Source: Chitinophaga pinensis (GTDB taxonomy: Bacteria > Bacteroidota > Bacteroidia > Flavobacteriales_D > Crocinitomicaceae). From it: DNA of 5,965 nt. Positions 5,203 through 5,965 of this stretch are shown one piece after another; position 1 is the first letter of the stretch; each line of letters begins with the position of its first letter. The translations under genes were made by a program, and so were the position numbers. The notes beneath the pieces were generated by a model, which worked only from the letters and a program-made list of their open reading frames with translations, was not told where the DNA came from and did no database searches. The stretch covers positions 1 to 5,965 of the forward strand of contig CAMATR010000131.1 of the NCBI GenBank assembly GCA_945861175.1. The letters are read 5' to 3'.

Positions 5203-5965
5203 ATGGCAATTACAGCTGCAGATGTGAACAAATTGCGCCAACAGACTGGCGCAGGAATGATGGACTGCAAAAATGCATTGGTTGAATCCAATGGAGATTT
5301 TGAAGTGGCAGTAGACGTTCTACGCAAAAAAGGACAAAAAGTCGCTGCGAAAAGAGGCGAAAATGAAGCAAAAGAAGGCTTGGTTATAGCGCAAGCTACG
5401 CAAGATGGCAAAGCTGGAGTTATTGTTACGTTGAATTGCGAAACTGATTTCGTAGCTAAAAATAACGGTTACCATGCTTTAGTTCAGTCTATTGTTGAAA
5501 TCGCATTAAATAACATGCCTTCATCTGTTGAAGAGTTGAAATCGTTGAAGTACGATGATAAATTAACAGTTGATGAAAAAATTATGGAACAAATTGGTGT
5601 TCTTGGTGAAAAACTTGACCTTTCTGCATTTGCTACATTAAAAGCAGATCGAGTTGTTGAATACAATCACCCAGGAAATCAATTGGCGACACTTGTAGCT
5701 TTGAATAGCTCTTCGGATTTTGCAGGAGATGCAGGGAAGCAAGTAGCTATGCAAGTAGCAGCAATGAATCCAATTGCCTTAAACAAGGATGGTGTAGATG
5801 CGCGTACAATAGAACGTGAAATCGAAGTTGGTAAAGAATTGGCAATTCAAGAGGGTAAACCTGTTGAAATGGCTGATAAAATTGCACAAGGTCGTTTGAA
5901 TAAATTTTTTCAGGAGAATACCTTATTAAGCCAAGCATTTGTAAGAGATAATAAGCTAACAGTGG
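5203..5965 (+). CDS. tsf: Translation elongation factor Ts (3'-truncated)
   Basis: EF-Ts is the cytoplasmic guanine-nucleotide exchange factor that regenerates EF-Tu-GTP from EF-Tu-GDP. The first 254 residues are visible; the frame stays open to the window edge. The N-terminal UBA-like domain holds family signature 1, LRQQTGAGMMDCKNAL (11-26), and family signature 2 is LNCETDFVAKN (77-87), whose TDFV contacts the EF-Tu nucleotide site. The first half of the core follows, then YNHPGNQLATLVAL with SSDFAGDAGKQVAMQVAAMNP in the second half. The late segment LLSQAFVRDNKLTV normally lies close to the C-terminus, so only about 20 residues are probably missing. The ATG lies 21 bases after the rpsB stop with no Shine-Dalgarno and no promoter seen between, so it is expected to share the rpsB transcript. 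Confidence 0.97.
   Translation, partial: MAITAADVNKLRQQTGAGMMDCKNALVESNGDFEVAVDVLRKKGQKVAAKRGENEAKEGLVIAQATQDGKAGVIVTLNCETDFVAKNNGYHALVQSIVEIALNNMPSSVEELKSLKYDDKLTVDEKIMEQIGVLGEKLDLSAFATLKADRVVEYNHPGNQLATLVALNSSSDFAGDAGKQVAMQVAAMNPIALNKDGVDARTIEREIEVGKELAIQEGKPVEMADKIAQGRLNKFFQENTLLSQAFVRDNKLTV

Noticed and set aside
4444..5411. Several - strand open frames opposite rpsB and tsf
   Set aside because: They overlap strongly conserved ribosomal protein and EF-Ts coding sequence and have Ser/Phe/Leu-rich compositions typical of antisense shadows.

Overview
The window reads as ordinary chromosome from a member of the Bacteroidota, most likely a flavobacterium-like lineage. The evidence is low GC with A/T-rich spacers, a textbook Bacteroidota-type promoter (TTTG, 19 bases, TATCTTTG) in front of rplM, almost no Shine-Dalgarno sequences, a bacterial RRM protein, and an rplM-rpsI-rpsB-tsf order typical of the phylum. 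All eight genes lie on the + strand. Both end genes are cut by the window edges. No mobile element, CRISPR array, tRNA or rRNA was found.

Region 1 (1-1035) is the C-terminal two thirds of an aldehyde dehydrogenase of the alpha-ketoglutarate semialdehyde dehydrogenase family. It is probably the end of a catabolic gene group lying upstream. A short A/T-rich spacer (1036-1113) follows, holding a perfect 8-bp inverted repeat and a possible -7 box.

Region 2 (1114-3292) holds three closely spaced genes: a single-pass membrane protein with a long coiled coil and no recognised function, a 128-residue single-RRM RNA-binding protein, and a crotonase-fold enoyl-CoA hydratase/isomerase family protein. 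Spacings are 33 and 13 bases, so they may be co-transcribed. Nothing in the sequence ties their functions together.

Region 3 (3293-5965) is the translation block. A T-rich stretch that may terminate the upstream unit leads into the strong rplM promoter. Then come rplM (L13, GTG start), rpsI (S9) five bases later, a 135-base leader with predicted hairpins and a second possible promoter, rpsB (S2) and tsf (EF-Ts, its last residues beyond the window). L13 belongs to the large subunit, S9 and S2 to the small subunit, and EF-Ts recycles EF-Tu, so this block is tied to growth rate. Its arginine codons, CGT-rich in rplM, differ from the CGA-rich dehydrogenase.

I found no convincing new biological system. 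The points most worth a second look are the rpsB leader, where two hairpins and a promoter-like pair overlap and the only good Shine-Dalgarno of the window sits; the non-canonical active site of the crotonase; the RRM protein; and the uncharacterised coiled-coil protein.
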